Source: Crossiella sp. S99.2 (GTDB lineage: Bacteria > Actinomycetota > Actinomycetes > Mycobacteriales > Pseudonocardiaceae). From it: 64,000 bases of DNA. Each line of letters starts with the position of its first letter. Within the stretch, counting starts at the first letter, position 1. This document shows positions 57,745-64,000 of the stretch, one piece after another. The stretch spans positions 1 to 64,000 of the forward strand of contig NZ_JALMDK010000013.1 in NCBI RefSeq assembly GCF_023094165.1, written 5' to 3'. Position numbers and translations under genes: made by a program. Under the pieces are notes generated by a model. The model saw nothing but the letters and a program-made list of their open reading frames with translations, did no database searches and was not told the origin of the DNA.

Positions 57745-58719
57745 GTGAAACGTTCAGCAAGGGCACTTTGGGTCATCGCGAACGGAAAATGTGACCTGCG
57801 TCCGATCTCTGTACCCGATCGGGCGGACGGCGAGGTTCTCGTACGCACGCTGTACTCAGGTGTCAGCCGCGGCACCGAGACCTTGGTGCTGCGGGGCGGG
57901 GTGCCGCCGAACCAGCACGCGGTGATGCGCGCGCCGTTCCAGGAGGGCGAGTTCCCCTGGCCGGTGAAGTACGGCTACCTCAACGTGGGCGTGGTCGAGG
58001 CGGGGACGCCGGAACTGCTGGGGCGCACGGTGTTCTGCCTCTATCCACATCAGACGCACTACGTGGTCCCGGCCACCGCGGTCACCCCGGTGCCGGAGGC
58101 TGTCCCGGCCGCTCGGGCGGTGCTGGCCGGAACCGTGGAGACCGCGGTGAACGCGCTCTGGGACGCCCCGCCACTGCTCGGCGACCGGATCGCGGTGGTC
58201 GGCGGCGGCATGATCGGCTGCTCGGTGGCCGCGCTGCTGGCCCGGTTTCCTGGGGTGCGGGTGGAACTCGTGGACACCGACCCCAGCCGCGCGGCCATCG
58301 CCGCGGCGCTCGGCGTCGGCTTCGCCAGTCCGGAGACCGCGCAGCGGGACTGTGACCGGGTTTTCCACGCCAGCGCGGCCGAGGCCGGGCTCGCGCTCGC
58401 CCTCGATCTGCTCGCGCCGGCGGGCGAGGTCATCGAGCTGAGCTGGTACGGCGATCGGCGGATCAGCCTGGCGCTGGGCGAGAACTTCCACTCCCGGCGG
58501 CTGCGGATCCGGGCCAGTCAGGTCGGCACCGTGGCCCGTCCGGACCGTAGTTACGCCCAGCGGCTGGCGCTGTCCCTTGACCTGCTCGCCGACCCGGTGT
58601 TCGACGCGCTGATCACCGGCGAGAGCCCGTTCGAGCAGCTGCCCGAGGTGCTGGCCGGGCTGGCCGACGGCTCGATTCCCGCGCTCTGCCACCGGATTGC
58701 CTACCATGCTGCCGACTGA
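57745..58719 (+). CDS. BchC-like MDR-family dehydrogenase
   Basis: A 324-residue medium-chain dehydrogenase/reductase with N-terminal GroES-like domain (VLVRTLYSGVSRGTETLVLRG) and Rossmann fold (IAVVGGGMIGCSVAALLA, then ELVDTDPSRAAIA). The zinc-binding Cys/His set of classical alcohol dehydrogenases is missing; the overall layout recalls BchC and related zinc-free members. GTG 57745 has GGAGG upstream. Its stop overlaps the creatininase start region, so the two are coupled (overlap 58706-58719). Confidence 0.75.
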   Translation: MKRSARALWVIANGKCDLRPISVPDRADGEVLVRTLYSGVSRGTETLVLRGGVPPNQHAVMRAPFQEGEFPWPVKYGYLNVGVVEAGTPELLGRTVFCLYPHQTHYVVPATAVTPVPEAVPAARAVLAGTVETAVNALWDAPPLLGDRIAVVGGGMIGCSVAALLARFPGVRVELVDTDPSRAAIAAALGVGFASPETAQRDCDRVFHASAAEAGLALALDLLAPAGEVIELSWYGDRRISLALGENFHSRRLRIRASQVGTVARPDRSYAQRLALSLDLLADPVFDALITGESPFEQLPEVLAGLADGSIPALCHRIAYHAAD

Positions 58720-59395
58720 GACCACAGTGGACACTCGCGAGCGCGGCGCGACCGTGGCGCTGCTTCCCGTTGGCAGCCACGAACAACACGGCCCGCACCT
58801 GCCGCTGAGCACCGACACGCTGATCGCCTGCGCCATCGCGCGGGAGATCGCCGCCGCCTACCCGGTGCGGCTGCTGCCGCCGATCACCATCTCCTGCTCG
58901 CACGAGCACGCGGCCTGGCCGGGCACGGTGAGCATCAGCGCCCGCACGCTGTACGCGGTGGTCACCGACATCGCCGAGTCGCTGCGCCGCTCCGGCGTGC
59001 CGAATCTGGTGCTGGTCAACGCGCACGGCGGCAACTACGTGCTGTCCAACATCGTCCAGGAGGCAACGGGAATGGCGCTGTTCCCCGGTTCCGCGGACTG
59101 GACCACCGCCCGGAATCAGGCCGGTGTCGAGACTTCCGCCCGCAGCGACATGCACGCGGGCGAGCTGGAGACCTCGATCCTGTTGCACACCAACCCGGAA
59201 GTGCTGCGGCCGGGCTGGGAGACCAGTGACCATCTCGCCGACGAACGTCCGCACCTGCTGACGCTCGGCCTGGCCGCCTACACCGAATCCGGCGTGGTCG
59301 GCCGGCCCTCGCTGGCCTCAGCTGGCAAGGGCGCCGAGCTGCTGGCGGGGCTGGTCGACTCGTTCGCGCACACCCTCGCGGTGCTTGGCCGGTGA
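58706..59395 (+). CDS. Creatininase-family hydrolase (ArfB-like deformylase candidate)
   Basis: A 229-residue metal amidohydrolase. Metal and catalytic residues are evident: Glu26 and His28 in GSHEQHGPHLPL, Asp37, His107 in NAHGGN, Glu153 in HAGELETS. Family members include creatininase, MftE and archaeal ArfB, which removes formate from a GTP-derived pyrimidine in riboflavin/F420 synthesis. Given the GTP cyclohydrolase II and RibD-type genes nearby, a deformylase role is the best inference. ATG 58706 is inside the upstream gene; its 3' end overlaps the convergent gene by 78 bases. Confidence 0.8.
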   Translation: MLPTETTVDTRERGATVALLPVGSHEQHGPHLPLSTDTLIACAIAREIAAAYPVRLLPPITISCSHEHAAWPGTVSISARTLYAVVTDIAESLRRSGVPNLVLVNAHGGNYVLSNIVQEATGMALFPGSADWTTARNQAGVETSARSDMHAGELETSILLHTNPEVLRPGWETSDHLADERPHLLTLGLAAYTESGVVGRPSLASAGKGAELLAGLVDSFAHTLAVLGR

Positions 59396-60271
59396 CCACA
59401 GCACCAGCGCACCGGGCAGCGCGGCGATCAGGGCCAGCACCCCGTACACCACGCCGGTGGTCAGACCCTGCGCCGCGCCCAGTCCGGCCGCGCCGAAGGC
59501 CACCGCCAGGAACGCCTCCCTCGGCCCGAACCCACCCACGTTGACCGGCAACGCCATCACCAGCAACGCCAGCACGAACACCGGCGCCAGCACCCCCAGC
59601 GAGGCGGTGGCCCCGGCGGCCCTGGCCGCCACCACGAACAACAGCACGTGCCCGCCGAGTGCGACCGCGGACAGCACCGCCACCTTCAGCAGACTGCCGC
59701 TCGCCAGTAGCTGCCGGGCGTCAGTCAGCGTGGCGGCCAGTTCCCGGCGCACCGCGGGCACCCGGCGCAGCACCAGCACGAGCGCCACCGCGGCCCCGGC
59801 CAGCACCAGGCCGAGCACGCCGGGACTGGGCACCAGGTCGAGGGCGGGCATGGTCCCGGTGAGCAGCACAGCGAGCCCGACGGCGATCAGCACCACCTGC
59901 CCGGCGAACCGCTCGAACACCACCGCCCGCACGCCGCGGCCCAGATCACCGGACTCGCGGCCGTGGCTGACCGCCCGGTGCACATCGCCGAGCACCCCGG
60001 CGGGCAGCACCGCGTTGAGCAGCAGCCCCCGGTAGTAGTCGGCAACCGCCTTGCCCAGGGTCAGCGGCAGCCCGAGTCCGCGGGCCACCAGCTGCCAGCG
60101 GCCCGCGCTGGCCAGGGTGGTCAGCAGCCCGATGGCCAGCGCGGCCAGCACCGAGGTGAGCGTGATCGAGCGCAGCCCGTCCAGGAACGCGCCGGTGCCC
60201 AGCCGCCAGCCCAGCGCGACCAGGATGCCCAGCCCGGCGAGCAGCCGCAGCCACGGCCACAGCGCGCGCAT
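59318..60271 (-). CDS. Lysylphosphatidylglycerol-synthase-TM-like (UPF0104) flippase-type protein
   Basis: A 317-residue polytopic protein with about eight membrane segments and the family blocks SAGRWQLVARGLGLPL, YYRGLLLNAVLPAGVLGDVHRA and VNVGGFGPREAFLAVAFG. This is the membrane half of MprF-like proteins, thought to flip lipid-linked products. Here it lacks the transferase half. It ends a four-gene coupled operon (PTPS-like, glycosyltransferase, methyltransferase, this), with ATG 60271 in the methyltransferase stop. It may carry the final product across the membrane. Confidence 0.8.
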   Translation of the reverse strand: MRALWPWLRLLAGLGILVALGWRLGTGAFLDGLRSITLTSVLAALAIGLLTTLASAGRWQLVARGLGLPLTLGKAVADYYRGLLLNAVLPAGVLGDVHRAVSHGRESGDLGRGVRAVVFERFAGQVVLIAVGLAVLLTGTMPALDLVPSPGVLGLVLAGAAVALVLVLRRVPAVRRELAATLTDARQLLASGSLLKVAVLSAVALGGHVLLFVVAARAAGATASLGVLAPVFVLALLVMALPVNVGGFGPREAFLAVAFGAAGLGAAQGLTTGVVYGVLALIAALPGALVLWSPAKHREGVRERVDQPRQQLGALAS

Positions 60272-61059
60272 CAGTCCGCCCCCGGCAGCGCTAGCTGGTC
60301 AACGTGGTGGACCTCGGCCCGGAAGCCCTCGGTGAGCCTGCGCCGCAGGTACCCGGGAGCCACCGCGGCCAGCTCCGGTTCCTGTTCGACGGCCGCGCCC
60401 ACCCAGCCGTGCAGCCATTCGTTGCTCAGCTCGGGCAGTTCCGGGCCGAGCAGCCAGGTGCTGGGCCCGGTGTGCACCCGGTAGCCGAGCCGCTCAAAGG
60501 CTGCGGTGGTCGCCGCGGGCGCGTCCGGACCGAGCAACGCCCGGCCGTGCGTGGTGCGGCGCTGGTGGTCGTTGAAGGCCGACTCGAACCTGGCGTCGAG
60601 TGGATCGGCCGGATCGAGCACGATCCGCCCGGCGATGGAGAGGGTGAGCAAGGCTGGCACACCGGCTTCTACGATGGCCGCGGCCAATCCGTTCACCTCC
60701 TCGACGGTGAACAGGTCGAGGAGCGCGGAGGCGGTCACCAGATCGGCCCCGGCCAGGTCGGCGGCGCGCAGGTCGGCCAGGTCGCCCAGCCGGGTTTCCA
60801 CGGTGCGGTTCGCGCTGGTCAGGTTGGCCTCGGCGAGGGCGAGCAGCCTCGGGTCGTAGTCGTGCAGGATCCAGTGCTGCGGACCGTCCAGGCGGCCGGA
60901 CAGCCAGCGGCACTGCGATCCGGTGCCACAGCCCAGGTCCCGGATGACCAGCGGGGTCCGGGCGGGCAGCGCCGCGCGCAGCGGGTCCAGGAGTTCGGTG
61001 GCGCGGGCGTGCGCGTCGGCCGGTTCCCGCAGGGCCAGCCATTCCGGGGCGTAGGTCAT
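60271..61059 (-). CDS. SAM-dependent methyltransferase
   Basis: A 262-residue class I methyltransferase: motif I IRDLGCGTGSQCRWLS, acidic residue in ILHDYDPRLLALAE, and ADLVTASALLDLF for motif IV. Substrate unknown. Coupled on both sides by ATGA overlaps (glycosyltransferase upstream, flippase-like gene downstream), so it should act in the same pathway, probably on the glycosylated product. Confidence 0.82.
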   Translation of the reverse strand: MTYAPEWLALREPADAHARATELLDPLRAALPARTPLVIRDLGCGTGSQCRWLSGRLDGPQHWILHDYDPRLLALAEANLTSANRTVETRLGDLADLRAADLAGADLVTASALLDLFTVEEVNGLAAAIVEAGVPALLTLSIAGRIVLDPADPLDARFESAFNDHQRRTTHGRALLGPDAPAATTAAFERLGYRVHTGPSTWLLGPELPELSNEWLHGWVGAAVEQEPELAAVAPGYLRRRLTEGFRAEVHHVDQLALPGAD

Positions 61060-62105
61060 GCGCGCACAGTAGCCAGCACCTGCGCCAGTTCCCGGGCCGC
61101 TTCGTCCCAGGTGGACAGCACGCCGCGCCGGCGGCGGGCGGAAACCCGCAGGTCACGCCGCAGGTCTTCGTCGGTGAGCCAGCGGCGCAACGCGGCGGCC
61201 AGCGCGGTCACGTCCCCGGGTGGCACCAGCAGTCCGCCGTCGCCGAGGGCCTCGGGCACGCCGCTGCCCGAGGTGGCCAGCACCGGGATGCCGCGGGAGA
61301 GGGCCTCGGTGACGACCATGCCGTAGGTCTCGGCCCGGGAGGGCAGCACGAGCAGGTCGGCGGCGGCGTACTGGCGTTCCAGGGGCATGCCGGTGCGCGG
61401 GCCGAGCAGCCGGATCCGCTCGCCCAGCCCGTGCCGCTCGATCAGGTCCCGGACCAGGCGCAACTGGCCGGGGTCGCGCAGTGGTCCGACGCAGGCGCAC
61501 TGCCAGGGCAGGTCGCCGACCTCGGCGAGGGCCTGGACGAGCAGGTCATGGCCCTTGCGCGGGGTCAGCGAGGCCACGCACAGCAGCTGGGAGCGACCGT
61601 CGGTGCCGGGGGCGATCGGCGCCGGATCCACCCCGGGCGGCACGGTGTGCACCCGGTCCGGGTCCAGGCCGTGCCGCTGCACCAGCCGCCAGGCCGCCCA
61701 GGCGCTGGTGGCCACCACGGCGCGGGCCAGGTGCAGGCTGTCCCGCTCGGCCACGTCCAGGGCGGCCGCCAGGGCCGGGTCCAGGCCGGTTTCGTCTGCC
61801 AGCGGCAGGTGCACCAGCACCACCAGGTTCAGCCGCGCCGCCTCGGGCCGCAGCAACTCGGGCACTCCACAGGCGACCAGCCCGTCGAAGAGCACCACCG
61901 AGCCGTCCGGGCAGGCCGCCAGCGCGGCGGCCAGTCCGTGCCGGGCCGCCAGGTCAGGCTGTGGCCAGGCCCCGGGCACCCGGATCTCGCGCATCCCCGC
62001 GCCCGCGGCGGACAGGGCCTGGCTGACCCGGCGGTCGTAGACGTTGCCGCCGCTGGGGGCGGCGCGGTCGTCGACGTCGCCGGGCAGCACGAACCAGACG
62101 GTCAC
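61056..62105 (-). CDS. GT4-family glycosyltransferase
   Basis: A 349-residue GT-B glycosyltransferase: N-terminal GGNVYDRRVSQALS and the UDP-sugar-binding C-terminal half with LCVASLTPRKGHDLLVQAL, LVLPSRAETYGMVVTEAL (E-X7-E motif) and GVPEALGDGGLLVPPGD. No membrane segment, so it acts in the cytoplasm on a lipid-linked or soluble acceptor. GTG 62105 overlaps the PTPS-like stop by four bases. Confidence 0.85.
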   Translation of the reverse strand: MTVWFVLPGDVDDRAAPSGGNVYDRRVSQALSAAGAGMREIRVPGAWPQPDLAARHGLAAALAACPDGSVVLFDGLVACGVPELLRPEAARLNLVVLVHLPLADETGLDPALAAALDVAERDSLHLARAVVATSAWAAWRLVQRHGLDPDRVHTVPPGVDPAPIAPGTDGRSQLLCVASLTPRKGHDLLVQALAEVGDLPWQCACVGPLRDPGQLRLVRDLIERHGLGERIRLLGPRTGMPLERQYAAADLLVLPSRAETYGMVVTEALSRGIPVLATSGSGVPEALGDGGLLVPPGDVTALAAALRRWLTDEDLRRDLRVSARRRRGVLSTWDEAARELAQVLATVRA

Positions 62106-62500
62106 AGCGGACGTTCGTAACTCGCCCAGGCCACATGCGACTCGTGCAGGGTGACCTCGATCTTGGCCAGCCCGCGGGCGCCCTCGCCCAGCGCGCCGGC
62201 GTGCACGGCCTCGGCGAGCAGGTCGGCGATGTGCTTGGCCAGGAACTCGGTCGAGGTGTTGATCCCGGCGAATTCGGGTACGTCGTCCAGGTTCCGGTAG
62301 TTGAAACCGGCCAGCACCTCGCCGAGCTTCTGGGTGGCCAGTCCGATGTCGACGACGATGTTGTCCGAATCAAGCTCGCTCCGGCTGAACCGGGCGTCGA
62401 CCACGAACGTAGCTCCGTGCAGGCGTTGCGCCGGACCGAAGACCTCGCCTCGGAAACTGTGCGCGACCATGACGTGATCACGGACGGTAATGCTGAACAG
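62102..62500 (-). CDS. PTPS-fold protein without zinc or catalytic residues
   Basis: A 132-residue T-fold protein of the 6-pyruvoyltetrahydropterin synthase/QueD family. The pterin-anchoring Glu120 (TLHESHVAWASY) is present. The zinc motif HGH is HGA (His28-Gly29-Ala30), the catalytic Cys before it is replaced (PAQRLHG), and the usual LDHxNL is FNYRNL, so the Asp-His pair is lost. The start is CTG 62500 (GGAGG five bases upstream); no ATG, GTG or TTG fits the conserved N-terminus. First gene of the four-gene operon, divergent from GTP cyclohydrolase II. Confidence 0.75.
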   Translation of the reverse strand: MFSITVRDHVMVAHSFRGEVFGPAQRLHGATFVVDARFSRSELDSDNIVVDIGLATQKLGEVLAGFNYRNLDDVPEFAGINTSTEFLAKHIADLLAEAVHAGALGEGARGLAKIEVTLHESHVAWASYERPL

Positions 62501-62588
62501 GGTGACCTCCAGCGGAGAACGGGTAACGGTGCAACCTCCGGCCGAGCGTAGAACAACGTCAGGCCGGACTGGGGTGAGGAGAGGCCGG

Positions 62589-63218
62589 ATGTACACGGAA
62601 GCCTTCAGCGATACCGACGTCGCGGAGTCCGACCTGGTCACGCGCAGGGGCACGTTCCGGGCCATCGCGTTCTGGGCGGACGGCCACGAGCACATGGCCC
62701 TGGTCTACGGCCACGCGCGGGACCGGGAGAACGTGCTGGTGCGCATGCACTCGGAGTGCCTGACCGGCGACATCCTGGGCGCCATGCGCTGCGAATGCGG
62801 CGAACAGCTCAACAGCGCCCTGGACGCCATCGTGCGTGAGGGCAGCGGCGTGCTGGTCTACCTGCGCGGCCACGAGGGCCGGGGCATCGGCCTGGTCGCC
62901 AAGGTCCGCACGCACGTGCTCCAGGACGAACTCGGACTGGACACAGTGGACTCGGCGACCGAACTCGGCCTGCCCATCGACACCAGGGACTACGGCCCCG
63001 CCGCCAAGGTCCTCCGCCACCTCCGGGTCCGCTCGGTCCGCCTGCTGTCCAACAACCCGGACAAGTTCGAGGCCCTGGAAGCCCACGGCATCCCCGTGGT
63101 AGCCCGAGTCCCCCTGGTCATGCCCGCCAATCCGCACAACATCGGCTACCTCACCGCCAAACGCGACCGCCTCGGCCACGACCTCCCGCAGGTGGAGGTC
63201 TTCAGTGAATCCCACTGA
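62589..63218 (+). CDS. ribA: GTP cyclohydrolase II
   Basis: A 209-residue GCH II that opens the imidazole ring of GTP. The zinc Cys57, Cys68 and Cys70 are in HSECLTGDILGAMRCECG, the catalytic Tyr/Arg region is VYLRGHEGRGIGL (Tyr91, Arg98), and the C-terminal MPANPHNIGYLTAKRDRLGH motif is normal. It lacks the DHBP-synthase (RibB) domain of bifunctional housekeeping RibBA. ATG 62589 follows GAGGAGA. Whether the product is the usual deformylated pyrimidine or a formylated one is not certain from sequence. Confidence 0.9.
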   Translation: MYTEAFSDTDVAESDLVTRRGTFRAIAFWADGHEHMALVYGHARDRENVLVRMHSECLTGDILGAMRCECGEQLNSALDAIVREGSGVLVYLRGHEGRGIGLVAKVRTHVLQDELGLDTVDSATELGLPIDTRDYGPAAKVLRHLRVRSVRLLSNNPDKFEALEAHGIPVVARVPLVMPANPHNIGYLTAKRDRLGHDLPQVEVFSESH

Positions 63219-63220
63219 GA

Positions 63221-63239
63221 TGTCCCCCACTGGGGGACA
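63221..63239 (+). terminator. Terminator after GTP cyclohydrolase II
   Basis: TGTCCCCCA (63221-63229), one base, TGGGGGACA (63231-63239): perfect 9-base arms directly after the stop at 63218. The tiny nominal loop means at least three bases on the loop end must open, but the GC-rich stem remains strong. Confidence 0.6.
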
Positions 63240-63299
63240 CCCGGGGAAACGCCGCAGCTCATCCCAGGTCCACCCGCCACACCTGCGATCCTGGACCGC

Positions 63300-63908
63300 G
63301 TGGACGTGCTGACTTACGCGAGAGTGCTGGAGGTGTGCGCGCGCCTGGCGGGCCGCCTGTCCGACGACACCCTGGACGCCATCCGCACGCACCACCACGC
63401 CGGCGAACCCGACCTCGCCGACGCGACCCTGTTGCTCACCCTGGCCTACCACGAGGTCGGCATCACCGAGGAGGAGCGCGACCTGATCCGCTCCGCCCTC
63501 CCCGACCCGGACAGCCCAGACCTGGCAGCCGTCCCCGCCCTGGCGACCATCCCCGCCCCGCGTCACCGCTTCACCCCCACCGCCCCCGCCGCGGCCCCCG
63601 ACCCAGCCCTGGCCGACACCCTGCTCGCCGCCGAAGCAGCCCAGCACCACGCCGTCGAGCTGGGCCGCACCTGGCGAGAGCCCTTGCCCGGCGTCCGGGG
63701 TCCGGGCACGTGGGTTTACCTACTGCGAGCAACCCCCGCCACGGACCCACTCCACGCCTACGTCGGCCTGTCCTCGCAGCTATGGCTCGTCCTACGCGAA
63801 ACCTGGCCCCTGGAGGTGCTCGTCGAAGGCATCCCCAACCCGCCATACCAGTCAGCGGCCCTGGCAGCCACAACCCGCGTCTGGACCAACCCAACCGCAG
63901 CCGACTAG
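63300..63908 (+). CDS. Unrecognised 202-residue protein
   Basis: A soluble protein: N-terminal helical part (residues 1-65, ARVLEVCARLAGRLSDDTLDAIR...EERDLIRSAL), a Pro/Ala linker (about 66-105) and a C-terminal alpha/beta part with WVYLLRATPATDPLHAYVGLSS. No signal or membrane segment. GTG 63300 has no clear ribosome site, so the transcript may be leaderless. It is separated from the cyclohydrolase by a terminator and does not obviously belong to the pterin-like cluster. High Cys-free content and bias to GC-rich codons suggest a real gene. Confidence 0.55.
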   Translation: MDVLTYARVLEVCARLAGRLSDDTLDAIRTHHHAGEPDLADATLLLTLAYHEVGITEEERDLIRSALPDPDSPDLAAVPALATIPAPRHRFTPTAPAAAPDPALADTLLAAEAAQHHAVELGRTWREPLPGVRGPGTWVYLLRATPATDPLHAYVGLSSQLWLVLRETWPLEVLVEGIPNPPYQSAALAATTRVWTNPTAAD

Positions 63909-63916
63909 CCCCACCC

Positions 63917-63972
63917 ACAACGGCCAACACTCCGGGTGCGGGTTTCACCCCTCCGCGCGTGTTGGCCGTTGT
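63917..63972. repeat. Modular intergenic inverted repeat, copy 4 (outer arms)
   Basis: 14-base arms ACAACGGCCAACAC (63917-63930) and GTGTTGGCCGTTGT (63959-63972) enclose an unrelated 28-base core. These arms are the outer arms of copies 1 and 2. It follows the stop at 63908; the next gene is beyond the window. Confidence 0.8.
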
Positions 63973-64000
63973 CGTACACCACGTTGGCGGAACCGCTTTT

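Larger units (their letters stand above)
56..63972. other. Overrepresented palindrome GTCCACWGTGGAC
   Basis: Six perfect copies start at 1626, 18186, 23177, 23801, 40161 and 50164; single-mismatch copies start at 11177, 23258, 23858, 28978, 55830 and 58720; looser ones at 25261 and 62939. Most are in coding sequence as S/T-T-V-D/E peptides, using the codons ACA GTG GAC or TCC ACA GTG. This entry marks the span of the window over which the motif is scattered, not a single element. Confidence 0.7.

Noticed and set aside
55924..63218. Mycofactocin-type cluster, because of creatininase-family, dehydrogenase and glycosyltransferase genes together
   Set aside because: No MftA precursor peptide, MftB or radical-SAM MftC is present, and GCH II, PTPS-like and RibD-type genes are unrelated to mycofactocin.

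Overview
The window comes from a very GC-rich actinomycete, most likely a member of the Pseudonocardiaceae or a close relative. This rests on strong GC bias at third codon positions, frequent GTG starts, ATGA/GTGA translational coupling, an ESX-type PPE/DUF3558 lipoprotein cassette, Lsr2-era style regulator families (StrR-like, MmyB-like, ROK, LAL), many Sec/Tat-secreted hydrolases and iron boxes of the IdeR/DmdR type. The genus cannot be fixed from sequence reading alone. No tRNA, rRNA, CRISPR array, phage or complete insertion sequence was seen.

Layout. 0-6 kb: a secreted C39-like protein, then a five-gene, fully coupled ferric-siderophore uptake operon (reductase, binding lipoprotein, two permeases, ATPase) behind an IdeR box. 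6-9.2 kb: an SRPBCC protein and a NarL-type two-component operon in which a kinase-dead paralogue precedes the real kinase. 9.2-15.3 kb: a MerR regulator divergent from an amidase / AtzG-like subunit / MFS exporter operon whose promoter carries both a MerR-type 19-bp spacer and an IdeR box, followed by TetR, an Lnt-like acyltransferase and a DUF4383 protein. 15.4-22.7 kb: a GH31 glycosidase, a LAL regulator and a subtilisin with PKD domains. 22.8-28.3 kb: an OmpR-type two-component pair divergent from a MacB/FtsX-type ABC exporter. 28.3-33.3 kb: Mug glycosylase, ROK regulator and a giant secreted beta-helix protein. 33.3-38.1 kb: ESX cassette, metallo-beta-lactamase-fold protein, streptogrisin-like protease.

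38-51 kb is a regulator-dense region: QsdR-like TetR, three separate StrR/ParB-like regulators (one coupled to a phosphotransferase-like protein lacking the usual catalytic Asp, one coupled to DUF742, one next to a truncated IS5-type domain), a membrane Ser/Thr kinase with FHA partner, AraC, and two tandem MmyB-like regulators. 50.7-55.9 kb holds an alpha/beta hydrolase, a decayed polysaccharide deacetylase facing an intact LysR gene, an aldo/keto reductase, a VOC protein and a sulfatase-fold membrane enzyme.

55.9-63.2 kb is the most interesting block: GTP cyclohydrolase II, a PTPS homologue that has lost its zinc and catalytic residues, a RibD-type reductase, a creatininase-family hydrolase (ArfB-like deformylase candidate), a BchC-like dehydrogenase, glycosyltransferase, methyltransferase, flippase-like membrane protein, CDP-alcohol phosphatidyltransferase and DoxX. 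Together they look like a pathway that diverts GTP through a riboflavin-type pyrimidine to a glycosylated, possibly lipid-linked pterin/pyrimidine product that remains uncharacterised.

Two genome-scale DNA patterns overlay the genes: a modular inverted-repeat family confined to 3' gene ends, and a 13-bp palindrome (GTCCACWGTGGAC) recurring far more often than chance.
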